Below, piece after piece: positions 18,453 through 27,985 of a DNA stretch of 64,000 nt (its first letter is position 1; every line of letters starts with the position of its first letter). Origin of the DNA: Duganella alba (GTDB lineage Bacteria > Pseudomonadota > Gammaproteobacteria > Burkholderiales > Burkholderiaceae_D); NCBI RefSeq assembly GCF_009674495.1, contig NZ_WKJN01000002.1:62001-126000 (forward strand). The letters are read 5' to 3'. The notes beneath the pieces are model-generated. The model saw only the letters and a program-made list of their open reading frames with translations, searched no databases and was not told where the DNA came from. Position numbers and translations under genes: made by a program.

Positions 18453-20036
18453 TTATGCTGTCTTGCGATAATTATCCACCATCTTGTAGCGGATGGCGTA
18501 CAGCGCGAAGAGGGCGGCCACGACCGCAGCGAAGGCGGCGAAGAAGAACATCTGGAAGGCGATCGAACTGAGGCCGCTGCCGGCGATCCAGCCGCCCACC
18601 ACGTCGTTCTTCACGCCCGCGTTGACGATCAGCACCCACAGGTTGCCGACCGTGACGGCCAGATACCAGAAGCTCAGGATGATGCCTTTCATCGGCGCCG
18701 GCGCCTGGCTATAGGCGAACTCCAGGCCGGTGGCCGAGACCAGCACCTCGCCCAAGGTCAGCAACGCATACGGCAGCAGCTGCCACAGGATCGACACCTG
18801 GTCGCCGCCATCCATCCACAACTGGATCATGCCGATCACCACCCACGACGACGCCGACAGCGCTATGCCCAGCCCCATGCGGCGCAGCGGCGTCGGCGTG
18901 ACGCCGACCGCGCGCATCAGCGGGAACAGGGCGATGTTGTTGAACGGGATCAGCAGCATCACCAGGATGGGATTGACCGCCTGCATCTGCGCTGGCAGCA
19001 GCGTGAATTCCCAGCCGAAGATCGACAGCAATGGGCTGTGCATCGAATTGGCCTGCACGATCCAGGTCGAGGCCTTCTGGTCGAACAGCGACCAGAACGG
19101 CGTGATCATGGCGAACACGATCAGGATGCGCAGCACCGAACGCACGCCTTCCACCGCCGCGTCGGTATGGGCGCCGCGCGCGCGTTCCAGCTGCATCGAC
19201 ACGCCGATGCCGCCAAACGCCAGCAGCAGCACCAGCGCCGTGCAGGCCGCAATCACAAAGCCCCACGACGGCGTCATGCACAGCGAGATCACCGCCGCCA
19301 CCGCGCCGGCGCCGGCCACCATCAGGCCCGGCCGCGATTGGCCCGGCGCCCGCGCCAGCAGGGCGGTGCGCGCCACGCTGCTGAAAGAATCCGGATTCGG
19401 CGCGGCCGGCGGCACGTGCACATACTTCTTGCGGCCCAGCCAGAACACGCCGGTGGCGATCGCCATCAGGATGCCGGGAATGCCGAACGCCACCGCCGGA
19501 CCGTAGTCGCGCAGGAACACCGGCATCAGCAGCGACGCAAAAAAGGAACCGAAGTTGATGATCCAGTAGAAGGCGTCGAACACCACCTTGGCGCGGTTCT
19601 TGTTGGTCTGGTCGAACTGGTCGCCGACAAACGCCACCACCAGCGGCTTGATGCCGCCCGAACCGAAGGCGATCAGTGCCAGGCCCAGGTAGAAGCCATT
19701 CAGATTGTTTTCAAAAATCGCCAGGCAGGCATGACCCGCCACGTAGATCAGGCTGAACCAGAACACCGTCTTGTACTTGCCCCAGAAGCGGTCGGCGATC
19801 CAGCCGCCCAGCAGCGGGAAGAAGTAGACGCCGATCACAAACGTATGGAAAACGTGCTTGGCCTCGGTGGTGCGGTCGCCGATCGGAATGAACAGCAGCA
19901 GGGTGCTGAGCAGGAAGGGCGTCAGGATGTTGCGCATGCCGTAAAAGCTGAAACGCTCGCAGCCTTCATTGGCGATGATGTAGGGAATTTGCCGAGGCAT
20001 CGGCCCGTTGCCGCTGTGGCTGACAGTACTGCTCAC
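18453..20036 (-). CDS. POT-family (proton-dependent oligopeptide) MFS transporter
   Basis: 527 residues with about 14 hydrophobic segments. The signatures NEGCERFSFYGMRNIL and GSGGIKPLVVAFVGDQF are those of the POT/PTR family of di- and tripeptide-proton symporters. A GTG start at 20036 is supported by AGGAG eight bases upstream; an ATG at 20000 is the alternative. It is divergent from the alpha-glucosidase gene and shares its control region. This suggests coupling of peptide and starch use, or a non-peptide substrate. The substrate cannot be read from the sequence. Confidence 0.85.
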   Translation of the reverse strand: MSSTVSHSGNGPMPRQIPYIIANEGCERFSFYGMRNILTPFLLSTLLLFIPIGDRTTEAKHVFHTFVIGVYFFPLLGGWIADRFWGKYKTVFWFSLIYVAGHACLAIFENNLNGFYLGLALIAFGSGGIKPLVVAFVGDQFDQTNKNRAKVVFDAFYWIINFGSFFASLLMPVFLRDYGPAVAFGIPGILMAIATGVFWLGRKKYVHVPPAAPNPDSFSSVARTALLARAPGQSRPGLMVAGAGAVAAVISLCMTPSWGFVIAACTALVLLLAFGGIGVSMQLERARGAHTDAAVEGVRSVLRILIVFAMITPFWSLFDQKASTWIVQANSMHSPLLSIFGWEFTLLPAQMQAVNPILVMLLIPFNNIALFPLMRAVGVTPTPLRRMGLGIALSASSWVVIGMIQLWMDGGDQVSILWQLLPYALLTLGEVLVSATGLEFAYSQAPAPMKGIILSFWYLAVTVGNLWVLIVNAGVKNDVVGGWIAGSGLSSIAFQMFFFAAFAAVVAALFALYAIRYKMVDNYRKTA

Positions 20037-20057
20037 TATATCTACTCCTGTGGTTGT

Positions 20058-20070
20058 GTAGTTTGACTAC
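20058..20070. promoter_or_regulatory. candidate operator GTAG-TTTGA-CTAC
   Basis: A perfect GTAGT-N3-ACTAC dyad 22 bases upstream of the POT start and about 90 bases before the alpha-glucosidase -35. It is the best copy of the dyad also seen at 5570 and 17884. Confidence 0.5.
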
Positions 20071-20158
20071 TATTTTTTATCTCAAGAATCCTGGGTAAGA
20101 ATGCTTAAGTTTTTGTTTTATAACGAATATTCTCTGTATTCGTTCACTTGGTTGCGGA

Positions 20159-20187
20159 TTGAAAAATCTGTTTTCGTGATGTATATT
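20159..20187 (+). promoter_or_regulatory. sigma-70 promoter of the alpha-glucosidase gene
   Basis: TTGAAA at 20159-20164, a 17-base spacer, then TATATT at 20182-20187, followed by CTCTACAAAATTAA. The mRNA leader would be about 38 bases. Confidence 0.65.
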
Positions 20188-20231
20188 CTCTACAAAATTA
20201 ATATGCCCGCCAGCCAACCCCGGATTTTCTT

Positions 20232-21869
20232 ATGACTAAGCAACTTACTCAAGTTTCCCCCCACGCCGCCGACTGGTATCGCGACGCGATCATCTACCAG
20301 GTTTACCCGCGTAGCTACATGGACAGCAACGGCGACGGCGTGGGCGATCTTCCGGGCATCACTGCAAAGCTGGACTATATCGCATCGCTGGGCGTGGACA
20401 TCGTCTGGATTTCGCCTTTCTTCAAGTCGCCGATGAAGGATTTCGGCTACGACATCTCCGATTACTGCGACGTCGATCCGCTGTTCGGCACGCTGGCCGA
20501 CTTCGACGTGCTGATCGCCAAGGCGCACAGCCTGGGCCTGAAGATCATGATCGATCAGGTGATGGCGCACACTGCGGAAGATCATCCGTGGTTCAAGGAA
20601 AGCCGCGCCAGCCGCGACAATCCGAAGGCCGACTGGTACGTCTGGGCCGATCCCAAGCCGGACGGCAATCCACCGAACAACTGGCTGTCCGTGTTTGGCG
20701 GCTCGGCCTGGCAGTGGGACACGCGCCGCCGCCAGTATTACATGCACAATTTCCTGGTCAGCCAGCCGCAGCTGAACTTCCACAATCCGGAGGTGCAGCA
20801 GGCGCACCTGGCCGCGCTGCGTTTCTGGCTGGAGCGCGGCGTCGACGGCATCCGCCTGGACGCCAGCAACTACCACTTCCACGACCGGCAACTGCGCGAC
20901 AATCCGCCAGCCACCAACCGCGACTCGATCACCGTCACCGACGTCAACCCATACGGCATGCAGGCGCACGACTTCGACAAGACCCAGCCGGAGAACGTGC
21001 CCTTCCTGCAAAAGCTGCGCGCGCTGCTGGATGAATACCAGGCGGTGTCGATCGGCGAAGTCGGTTCCGACGACTCGCTGGCCACCATGGCCGAATACAC
21101 CGAAGGCGGCGACAAGCTGCACATGGCCTACAGCTTCAACCTGCTGGTCAACCTGCTGTCGTCGCACTACATCCGCCAGCAGGTCGAACAGTTCGAGGCG
21201 CGCGTCAAGGGCGGCTGGGCCTCGTGGTCGGTGGGCAACCACGACGTGCCGCGCGTGGCCTCGCGCTGGGGCGGCCCGTCGGCGCCGCAGGCCTTCGCCA
21301 AGCTGGCGCTGGCGATGCAGCTGTCGCTGAAAGGCACGCCGTGCCTGTACCAGGGCGACGAGCTGGCCTTCGCCGAAGCCGACGTGCCGTTCGAACTGCT
21401 GCAAGACCCGTATGGCATCACCTTCTGGCCGGAATTCAAGGGCCGCGACGGCTGCCGCACGCCGATCGCCTGGACCGACGGCGCCAACGGCGGCTTCACC
21501 ACCGGCAAGCCATGGCTGCCGGTGTCGCCGGACCACCTGGCCAAAGCCGCCTCGGTGCAGGAAGCCGACCAGGAATCGTCGCTGGCCTTCACCCGCGCCT
21601 TCGTCGCCTGGCGTCGTCAGCATCCGCAGCTGCAGCGCGGCGAGATCGTGTTCTTCGACACGCAGGACAGCGTGCTGGCGCTGCGCCGTGACCTGGCCGG
21701 CGAGCGCAGCATCCTGGCCGTGTTCAACCTGAGCGGCGAAGCGGTGACGGTGGACCTGCCGCAAAGCGCCGGCGCCGAGCAGCTGCAAGGCTATGGCCTG
21801 CCGGGCAGCGCGGCGGACGGCAAGATCCAGCTGCCGGCCTACGGCGGCTGGTTCGGCTACGCGGCGTAA
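20232..21869 (+). CDS. cytoplasmic alpha-glucosidase, GH13 (GH13_23-like)
   Basis: 545 residues, no signal peptide. It opens DWYRDAIIYQVYPRSYMDSNGDGVGDLPGI as in oligo-1,6-glucosidase and alpha-glucosidase families. Region I reads IDQVMAHT with HPWF nearby, the form seen in Xanthomonas/Halomonas alpha-glucosidases. The nucleophile is Asp210 (GIRLDASN), the acid/base Glu276 (SIGEVGS) and the stabiliser Asp338 (GNHDVPR). It would split imported maltose and maltodextrins to glucose, which the downstream glucokinase phosphorylates. An upstream ATG at 20203 is followed by an in-frame stop, so 20232 is the start. Confidence 0.9.
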   Translation: MTKQLTQVSPHAADWYRDAIIYQVYPRSYMDSNGDGVGDLPGITAKLDYIASLGVDIVWISPFFKSPMKDFGYDISDYCDVDPLFGTLADFDVLIAKAHSLGLKIMIDQVMAHTAEDHPWFKESRASRDNPKADWYVWADPKPDGNPPNNWLSVFGGSAWQWDTRRRQYYMHNFLVSQPQLNFHNPEVQQAHLAALRFWLERGVDGIRLDASNYHFHDRQLRDNPPATNRDSITVTDVNPYGMQAHDFDKTQPENVPFLQKLRALLDEYQAVSIGEVGSDDSLATMAEYTEGGDKLHMAYSFNLLVNLLSSHYIRQQVEQFEARVKGGWASWSVGNHDVPRVASRWGGPSAPQAFAKLALAMQLSLKGTPCLYQGDELAFAEADVPFELLQDPYGITFWPEFKGRDGCRTPIAWTDGANGGFTTGKPWLPVSPDHLAKAASVQEADQESSLAFTRAFVAWRRQHPQLQRGEIVFFDTQDSVLALRRDLAGERSILAVFNLSGEAVTVDLPQSAGAEQLQGYGLPGSAADGKIQLPAYGGWFGYAA

Positions 21870-21878
21870 AACCGCGGA

Positions 21879-21910
21879 GGAAACGGAACGATATGTCCCG
21901 TTTCCTTCTT
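21879..21910 (+). terminator. weak hairpin after the alpha-glucosidase gene
   Basis: Stem GGAAACGG (21879-21886) with CCGTTTCC (21898-21905), an 11-base loop, then TTCTT. The T-tract is poor, so termination may be partial and let transcription reach the glucokinase gene. Confidence 0.4.
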
Positions 21911-21962
21911 AACACCACGTATTTCAGGTATGCTTCCGCCAACTGTTTTGACTGAACCGACG

Positions 21963-23837
21963 ATGAAACAAGCTGAAGTGGATCAAAAACTGAATCGCAC
22001 CGCCTTTGCCGACGGCCCGCGCCTGCTGGCCGACATCGGCGCCACCCATGCCCGCTTCGCTTTGCAGACCGCTCCCGGCGAGTTCCGCGCCGTGCGCGTG
22101 CTCAAGTGCGACGACTACCCGGACATCGTGGCGATGCTGCGCTCCTATCTGTCGGACCACGCCGGCGTCAACCTGAACCACGCGGCGCTGGCCGTCGCCA
22201 ACCCGGTCAGCGGCGACTACATCCGCATGACCAACCGCGACTGGGAATTCTCCACCGACGAAGTACGCCGCGCGCTCGGCCTGCACACGCTGCTGGTGGT
22301 GAACGACTTCACCGCGCTGGCGATGTCGCTGCCGGGCCTGAAGCCGGCCGATCTGATGCAGGTGGGCGGCGGCAAGCCGGCCACCAACTCGGTGATCGGC
22401 GTGCTGGGACCGGGAACCGGCCTTGGCGTCTCGGGCGTGATCCCCACTGTCGACGGCTTCGTCACGCTTGGTTCGGAAGGCGGCCACACCAACTTCGCCC
22501 CGGCCGACGAACGCGAATACGCGATCCTGCAATATGCCTGGCAAACCTGGTCGCACGTCTCGACCGAACGGCTGATCTCCGGTCCCGGCATGGAAATCAT
22601 CTACCGCGCCATCGCCAAGCGCAATGGCCGCCAGGTGCGCGACCTGTCGTCGCAGGAAATCATCTCCGGCGCATTGACCGACAAAGACCCGCTGTGCCTG
22701 GAAGTGCTGGAATGCTTCTGCGCCATGCTGGGCGGCGCCACCGCCAACCTGGCCGTGACGCTGGGCGCGTTCGGCGGCATGTTCATAGGCGGCGGCATCG
22801 TGCCGCGCCTGGGTGAATGGTTCGCCACCTCGCCGTTCCGCGCGCGCTTCGAAGCCAAGGGACGTTTCACCAGCTATCTGGCCGAGATCCCGACCTATGT
22901 GATCACCACACCGAACCCGGCGTTCTACGGCGTGGCGACGATTCTGTCCGAGCACCTGCGCGGCCGCAGCGGCGCCAACACGCTGATGGAGCGCGTGCAG
23001 CACTTGCAGCACGAACTGACGCCGGCCGAGCAGCGCGTGGCGCAGCTGGTGCTGGAGCAGCCGCGCCTGGTGCTGAACGAACCGATCGCCGACATCGCGC
23101 GCCTGGCCGAAGTGAGCCAGCCGACCGTGATCCGCTTCTGCCGCTCGCTGGGCTTCCTCGGCCTGGCCGACTTCAAGCTCAAGTTCGCCAGCAGCCTGAC
23201 CGGCGCCATTCCCGTGCGCCACAGCCAGGTGCGCGTCAGCGACAGCACGCACGACCTGAGCGCCAAGGTGATTGATAATACGGTTTCCGCGATTCTGAAA
23301 TTCCGCGACCAGCTCGACGTGCGCTCGCTGGACAAGGCGATCGCGCTGGTGGCCAAGGCCAAGCGTGTCGAGTTCTACGCCATGGGCAATTCGCGCGTGG
23401 TGGCGCTGGACGGTCAGCACAAGTTCTTCCGCTTCCGCATTCCCACCTCGGCGTATGGCGATTCGCATTTGCTGACGCTGGCGGCCGAGCTGCTGAATCC
23501 GGGCGACGTGGTGATCGCCATCTCCAACTCGGGCAAGCTGCCGGACCTGCTGGCGGCGGTTGACGCCGCGCGCGCGGCCGGCGCCGACGTCATCGCCATC
23601 ACCTCCAGCAATTCGCCGCTGGCCAAGAAGGCCAGCGTCTGCCTGGCGGTCGATCATACCGAGGACAGCACCAGCTTCCTGTCGATGATCTCGCGCATCC
23701 TGCAACTGCTGCTGATCGACATCCTGTCGGTCGGCATCTCGCTGGACACGCAGAACTCGCGCCTGGTGGTCGAACACAAGAGCAGCAACGGCGAAGCCGA
23801 CAACCGCCGCCTGATGATCTCCCACCTGGACGGCTGA
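21963..23837 (+). CDS. glk: bifunctional glucokinase - RpiR-family regulator
   Basis: About 624 residues. Residues 1-330 are a ROK-independent bacterial glucokinase (LLADIGATHARFAL, VLGPGTGLGVSG, EGGHTNFAP, FIGGGIVPRLGE). The rest is an RpiR regulator: an HTH (TPAEQRVAQLVLEQPRLVLNEPIADIARLAEVSQPTVIRFCRSLG) followed by a SIS sugar-phosphate-binding domain (FYAMGNSRVVALD, VIAISNSGKLPDLL). The same fusion is known in Burkholderiales. It phosphorylates glucose from the alpha-glucosidase and probably senses a sugar phosphate. The ATG at 21963 fits the domain start; an ATG at 21930 is possible. Confidence 0.88.
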   Translation: MKQAEVDQKLNRTAFADGPRLLADIGATHARFALQTAPGEFRAVRVLKCDDYPDIVAMLRSYLSDHAGVNLNHAALAVANPVSGDYIRMTNRDWEFSTDEVRRALGLHTLLVVNDFTALAMSLPGLKPADLMQVGGGKPATNSVIGVLGPGTGLGVSGVIPTVDGFVTLGSEGGHTNFAPADEREYAILQYAWQTWSHVSTERLISGPGMEIIYRAIAKRNGRQVRDLSSQEIISGALTDKDPLCLEVLECFCAMLGGATANLAVTLGAFGGMFIGGGIVPRLGEWFATSPFRARFEAKGRFTSYLAEIPTYVITTPNPAFYGVATILSEHLRGRSGANTLMERVQHLQHELTPAEQRVAQLVLEQPRLVLNEPIADIARLAEVSQPTVIRFCRSLGFLGLADFKLKFASSLTGAIPVRHSQVRVSDSTHDLSAKVIDNTVSAILKFRDQLDVRSLDKAIALVAKAKRVEFYAMGNSRVVALDGQHKFFRFRIPTSAYGDSHLLTLAAELLNPGDVVIAISNSGKLPDLLAAVDAARAAGADVIAITSSNSPLAKKASVCLAVDHTEDSTSFLSMISRILQLLLIDILSVGISLDTQNSRLVVEHKSSNGEADNRRLMISHLDG

Positions 23838-23844
23838 AACCCGC

Positions 23845-26800
23845 TCAAGGATGCGCGTTCAGGCTGATATGCCAGTGGCTCAGGTGGTCGATGGTCGACA
23901 CCTGCACCCTGGCCGGCAAGCTCCACGCGCTGACGCCGGGGATCTGCGCATTGGCCGCGCTTGAGAACTTGCCGTCCACCAGTGCCAGCTTGATGAAGTC
24001 CGGACCGATGTAGATCACCCGCGTGGCGGCGGCGCCGGCCTCGTTGCCCAGCGTGGTGCGGTTGGCGTTGATCCACGCCACCAGTGCCGCCAGCTTGGGC
24101 TTCTGCGCCGCGTTGGCCGCCACCTCGGCGGCGGCGGCGTCGATCAGGCTCTTGATGTCGGCGCCGCTGGACTGGCCGCCCAGGCCGTCCGTGTAGCCGC
24201 CCTGGCCGTCGGCGTAGCGCAGGTCGAGCTGCTGACCGTCGCTGTGACCGCTGTGTCCGAGGATGGAGCGGCCGCTCGCGGTCTGCGTCACATGCTGGCC
24301 GCTGATGTCGTCGAAGCGGTAGGGCTTGGCCTGCAGCCAGCTGACGGTTTGCCGCGTGGCCCACGAGTCGCCGCCGGCGTCGCGCAGGCCGTTGGTGCGG
24401 CGGCCGGACAGTCCGGCTTCGTTGCCCGCCAGCGCCAGCGGGGTGTAGGCTGTCTCGCCGCCGAACGCCACGGCGCCGCCCTTGGCCGGATCGGAGGTGG
24501 CTTCCGTGCCCTCGACCGTGCCCTTGATGCGTACTGTGACCGCCACCTTGCCCGTGCCCATGGCGGACGCAAAGGTCGGCAGGGTCAGGGCCGGGAACCT
24601 GATTTTGCCCGGTGTTTTGGTGTTGGTCTGGGACAGCAGGTTGGCCGAGGCGAAGGCGGGATTGGCGCCGCTCGGGCTGATGCTGAGGTTGACTTCGGTG
24701 ATGGTGGCGTCGGCCGGCGCGTACTGCACTTCCAGCGGCAAGGTATGCGTGCTGTCGCTATTGCCCACCGACAGGTACACGCCGGCCAGGTTGGCTGCGG
24801 TGGAGATCGGCTTGACGACCGGATGGGCGGCCTGGTTGGGCGACGTGAATTTCGCCGCCGTCACGCTCAGTTCCACGCAGTCCAGCGACAATTCCACCGA
24901 CGTGACGGTGGCCAGCAGGGCGTCGCCGATATTGGTGGCGCTGACTGCGCCGCCGACGCTGAAGGCCGCGTCCTTGGCCTGGCTGGCGACGTTGATGCAG
25001 CTGGTGCTGGTGATGGTGCCTTGCGTGAAGTGCGACTGGTTGACCGCGCCGGACGCCGACAGCACCGTGCCGGGCAGGCCGGTCACGGAATACGACCAGG
25101 TATCGTTGTACTGGCTTTGGGCCGTGGTGTACACCGGGTATTCCGCGGTCTGCACGGTGATCGTGACGCCGACGCTGCTGGTGCCCTTGGGCACGCTGAA
25201 ATTGATCGGCGTGGTGACGGTCTGGTTTTGCGCCGCCGCCGTGGCGGTGTAGGTGGTGCCGGCGGCTGCCGCGCTCACAGCCGCCGCTGCCTTCGCGCCG
25301 GACGGCGCCGTGGCCAGCTGGCGCGCCGGCGGTCCGGCGCCATCCTGCGTCACCAGGCCGCTGATAACGGCTGTGGCTGCGGCCAGCTTGCTGGTGCTGG
25401 CGCCGGTATAAGTCAGCGTGACATTGACCGCCGTGCTGCCGGCGAACACCGGGGCGCTGACGCTGACCACATTGGGCGTCGCCAGATCGCTGAGCGTGAC
25501 CTGGTAGGTGTCCGGTATCACGCTGCCGAAGCTGAAATTGCCGCTGGCATCGACGGTGGCGTCCCGCCGCAGCTGCGAATTATAGCCGCGCAGCAAGACC
25601 TTGCGACCGGCCAGGCCGGTCACGGCCGCCCCCAGGCTGTTGACGAGCTTGCCGTTCAGCGTGGCGCCGGCCTTCAGCGCGATCAGATTGTAGACCTGGG
25701 CAAAGCCGCCGTCCTTGGACACATAGTTGAGCGAGATGTCCAGCCGGCCGTTGGGCAGCGAGGCCAGCAGCTGGCCCATGGCGGCGGCGCTGATGGTGAA
25801 GCTGCCATCGGCGCCGTTATAGGTCCAATACGGCTTGAGGCTCAGCGCGAAGTTGTTGGGGCCAAGCACCAGGCCGCCGCTGTCGTCCTGCAAGTCCAGC
25901 CCGGCCGCGCCCGGCAGGCGGAAGCTCAGGCTGCCGGCTTGCAGCGTGTTATGCGGGCCGAGGCCGCTGACGGTCAGCGGCGGGGCGCCGGCATCAGGAT
26001 CGTCGCTGAACACTTCCACATCGGTGGGGAGCTGGGTGCGGATCAGCAGGCTGAACTTGGTGGCGACGCCGCCCTGGCTGATGAGGAATTGCGCATACTG
26101 GTTGACGCCGGTGTCGCCCGGCGTGGCGAAGCGCAGCGTACCGTCTTTCAGCAGCGCCTCGCTGATCGCACCGCTGGCGCTGACGCTGTCCGCGCCTTGC
26201 GGAAAGCCGAGGTCGGCCAGCGGCAGCACGTAGACTTCGGCCGGCCGCGCCTCCTCCAGCGCGATGGCGCTGTCTGCGGTGATGTTCCACGCCAGCGCGT
26301 CCGGCGTGAAGGCGATGGTGCGGTCAATGCGCAGCACGATCTGGCCATCCGCGGTGACGCTGGCGCCGGCGCCGATGGCGGCGGCCGTGACGGTGCCGCT
26401 GACGATGGTGGTGCCGGCCGGCGCGGCGGTCAGCGTGGCGTTGATGTTGCTGGCGCTCTCGCTGCCGTTGTTGCGGATGCTGACGCGGTAGGTGTAATCG
26501 TAGGTGCTGCGGTCGACGCGCTGTTCGCCCGTCTTTTCCAGTGCAATCACTTCAAACTGGCTCGCGGCGGCGGCCGTGCTGCCAGAAACAATGGTGCTGG
26601 CCTGTAGCTTGCTGACCTGCGCGCTCGGCTGCTCGTCGCGGTCGGCGCCGCAGGCGGCCAGCGCGCCGGCCAGCAGCAAGGTGCAGCCGGTCTTGCGGTA
26701 GCGCCAGGCCAGCGGCAGCAGGCCGGCCAGCAGCAGCCAGGCAGTGGACGCCAGCGGCAGCACCGCGGCGGCGGTGACGACGCCGCTATCGATCACGGCG

Positions 26801-27210
26801 AAGGTCAGCGGGTCCCACACCGTGAACGCCTGGGCGGGCGGCGCGCCGGCGCCGAAGTAGTCGAAGACGACGGCGAAACCGCCCGCGGCGGCGCCGGGCG
26901 CGATGCCGGCGGCCAGGGCCAGCGCGTCCAGGTAGCCGTCGCCCGGAATGGCCGGGTCGGGCTGTATCATCAACACGTCCCAGCCCGGCGCGCTGGAGGC
27001 GTCCTGCAGGTTGGCGTACAGGCCGGGCGCAAAGAATACTGAAAACTCGTCGATGGGCGCGGCCAGCGTGTCGTTCAGCACCGTGTAGTCGTAACGCCAC
27101 TGGGTGCCGCCCAGGTGGCTGCTCTGGTAGCTGACGGTGGTCGCCCAGGCCGGCGAAGCCAGCCACAAGAGCAAGAACATCCAGCCTGCAAATCGTTTGA
27201 TGAAATTCAT
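23845..27210 (-). CDS. large exported protein: PEP-CTERM-like segment fused to a lipoprotein with a C-terminal LAS-type peptidase domain
   Basis: 1121 residues. A signal peptide (1-23) leads into a 120-residue secreted domain. Then comes LPLASTAWLLLAGLLPLAWRYRK (151-173), which looks like a PEP-CTERM tag. It is followed at once by TGCTLLLAGALAAC, a lipoprotein signal with its lipobox Cys at 187. The remaining 930 residues hold DUF11/CARDB-like and carboxypeptidase-regulatory-like beta modules. The C-terminus has GHSDGQQLDLRY (His989, Asp996) and SHWH (His1112, His1114), the H-x6-D plus HxH zinc pattern of LAS peptidases (MepA/M15/hedgehog group). AAGGAG precedes the ATG at 27210 by six bases. 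Confidence 0.6.
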   Translation of the reverse strand: MNFIKRFAGWMFLLLWLASPAWATTVSYQSSHLGGTQWRYDYTVLNDTLAAPIDEFSVFFAPGLYANLQDASSAPGWDVLMIQPDPAIPGDGYLDALALAAGIAPGAAAGGFAVVFDYFGAGAPPAQAFTVWDPLTFAVIDSGVVTAAAVLPLASTAWLLLAGLLPLAWRYRKTGCTLLLAGALAACGADRDEQPSAQVSKLQASTIVSGSTAAAASQFEVIALEKTGEQRVDRSTYDYTYRVSIRNNGSESASNINATLTAAPAGTTIVSGTVTAAAIGAGASVTADGQIVLRIDRTIAFTPDALAWNITADSAIALEEARPAEVYVLPLADLGFPQGADSVSASGAISEALLKDGTLRFATPGDTGVNQYAQFLISQGGVATKFSLLIRTQLPTDVEVFSDDPDAGAPPLTVSGLGPHNTLQAGSLSFRLPGAAGLDLQDDSGGLVLGPNNFALSLKPYWTYNGADGSFTISAAAMGQLLASLPNGRLDISLNYVSKDGGFAQVYNLIALKAGATLNGKLVNSLGAAVTGLAGRKVLLRGYNSQLRRDATVDASGNFSFGSVIPDTYQVTLSDLATPNVVSVSAPVFAGSTAVNVTLTYTGASTSKLAAATAVISGLVTQDGAGPPARQLATAPSGAKAAAAVSAAAAGTTYTATAAAQNQTVTTPINFSVPKGTSSVGVTITVQTAEYPVYTTAQSQYNDTWSYSVTGLPGTVLSASGAVNQSHFTQGTITSTSCINVASQAKDAAFSVGGAVSATNIGDALLATVTSVELSLDCVELSVTAAKFTSPNQAAHPVVKPISTAANLAGVYLSVGNSDSTHTLPLEVQYAPADATITEVNLSISPSGANPAFASANLLSQTNTKTPGKIRFPALTLPTFASAMGTGKVAVTVRIKGTVEGTEATSDPAKGGAVAFGGETAYTPLALAGNEAGLSGRRTNGLRDAGGDSWATRQTVSWLQAKPYRFDDISGQHVTQTASGRSILGHSGHSDGQQLDLRYADGQGGYTDGLGGQSSGADIKSLIDAAAAEVAANAAQKPKLAALVAWINANRTTLGNEAGAAATRVIYIGPDFIKLALVDGKFSSAANAQIPGVSAWSLPARVQVSTIDHLSHWHISLNAHP

Positions 27211-27395
27211 GGCCATCTCCTTGTTTGATCTGTCCGGCGCTGAAAGCAGCAACCGTTCCCGGCGTTGGACGATGAATTTTTCACCGTTAAATCATGGACC
27301 TGCGCTCTAAACGAACTCATCTTGGAGAGGCGCTGTCAAAATTCCCGACAGCGCCGGCTGTTACAAATCGCTACTTGAACTTCTTTCGCAATGGT

Positions 27396-27426
27396 TTAAG
27401 ATATATCTTAATTCGTTATATCTTAA
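27396..27426. promoter_or_regulatory. probable PadR operator TTAAGATATATCTTAA plus half-site
   Basis: A 16-base perfect palindrome at 27396-27411 is followed by a half-site TATATCTTAA (27417-27426) that overlaps the SD sequence. TTGAAC at 27375 and TAAGAT at 27397 could be the -35 and -10, so binding would block the promoter. Autoregulation is inferred from the PadR family. Confidence 0.65.
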
Positions 27427-27436
27427 GGAGTTGCAC

Positions 27437-27985
27437 ATGTTTGGATTTAGCCATCACCACAAACACCATCACCGCATGCACGGCCCGCATCACGGCCACC
27501 ATCACCCGCACGGCGGCCCTGGCGGCGGCCCGCGCGGCCGCGGCCCGAAAATGTTCGACGCCGGCGCCATGCGCTACGTGGTGTTGCAACTGATCGCCGA
27601 GAAGCCGCGCCACGGCTACGAGATCATCAAGGAGCTCGAACAGCGCTCCGGCGGCGGCTATTCTCCGAGTCCCGGCGCCATCTACCCGCTGCTGGCCATG
27701 CTGCTGGACATGGGTCACGTCTCGGCCTCGGCCGATGGCAACAAGAAGCTGCACACCATCACGCCGGAAGGCGAAGCGTTTTTGGCCGAGAACCGCCAGT
27801 TTGTCGACGCCATCCTGGCCCGCCTGGCCGAGGGCGATGAACATCGCGAAGGCTTGCGCAGCGCCATGCACGAGCTGAAGCATGCCGCTATCGAGCAGGC
27901 CCGCGCCGGCAACCACAGCCCGGAACGGATCGAGCAGATCCGCGCCATCCTGCGCCAGGCCGTCGTCGACATCAACGCCCTATGA
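27437..27985 (+). CDS. His-rich PadR-family repressor (YqjI-like)
   Basis: 182 residues. The first 25 residues hold 13 histidines, a likely metal-binding arm. Then comes a PadR winged helix: MRYVVLQLIAEKPRHGYEIIKELEQRSGGGYSPSPGAIYPLLAMLLDMGHV, with a C-terminal helical part for dimerisation. The layout matches E. coli YqjI, a nickel/iron-responsive PadR repressor. The ATG at 27437 is six bases after AAGGAG; the TTG at 27431 is too close. It overlaps the downstream MFS gene (ATGA), so the two are co-translated. Confidence 0.85.
   Translation: MFGFSHHHKHHHRMHGPHHGHHHPHGGPGGGPRGRGPKMFDAGAMRYVVLQLIAEKPRHGYEIIKELEQRSGGGYSPSPGAIYPLLAMLLDMGHVSASADGNKKLHTITPEGEAFLAENRQFVDAILARLAEGDEHREGLRSAMHELKHAAIEQARAGNHSPERIEQIRAILRQAVVDINAL

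Noticed and set aside
24244..26607. 787-residue plus-strand frame opposite the fusion protein gene
   Set aside because: Gly/Arg/Ala-rich antisense frame with no recognisable fold or SD.
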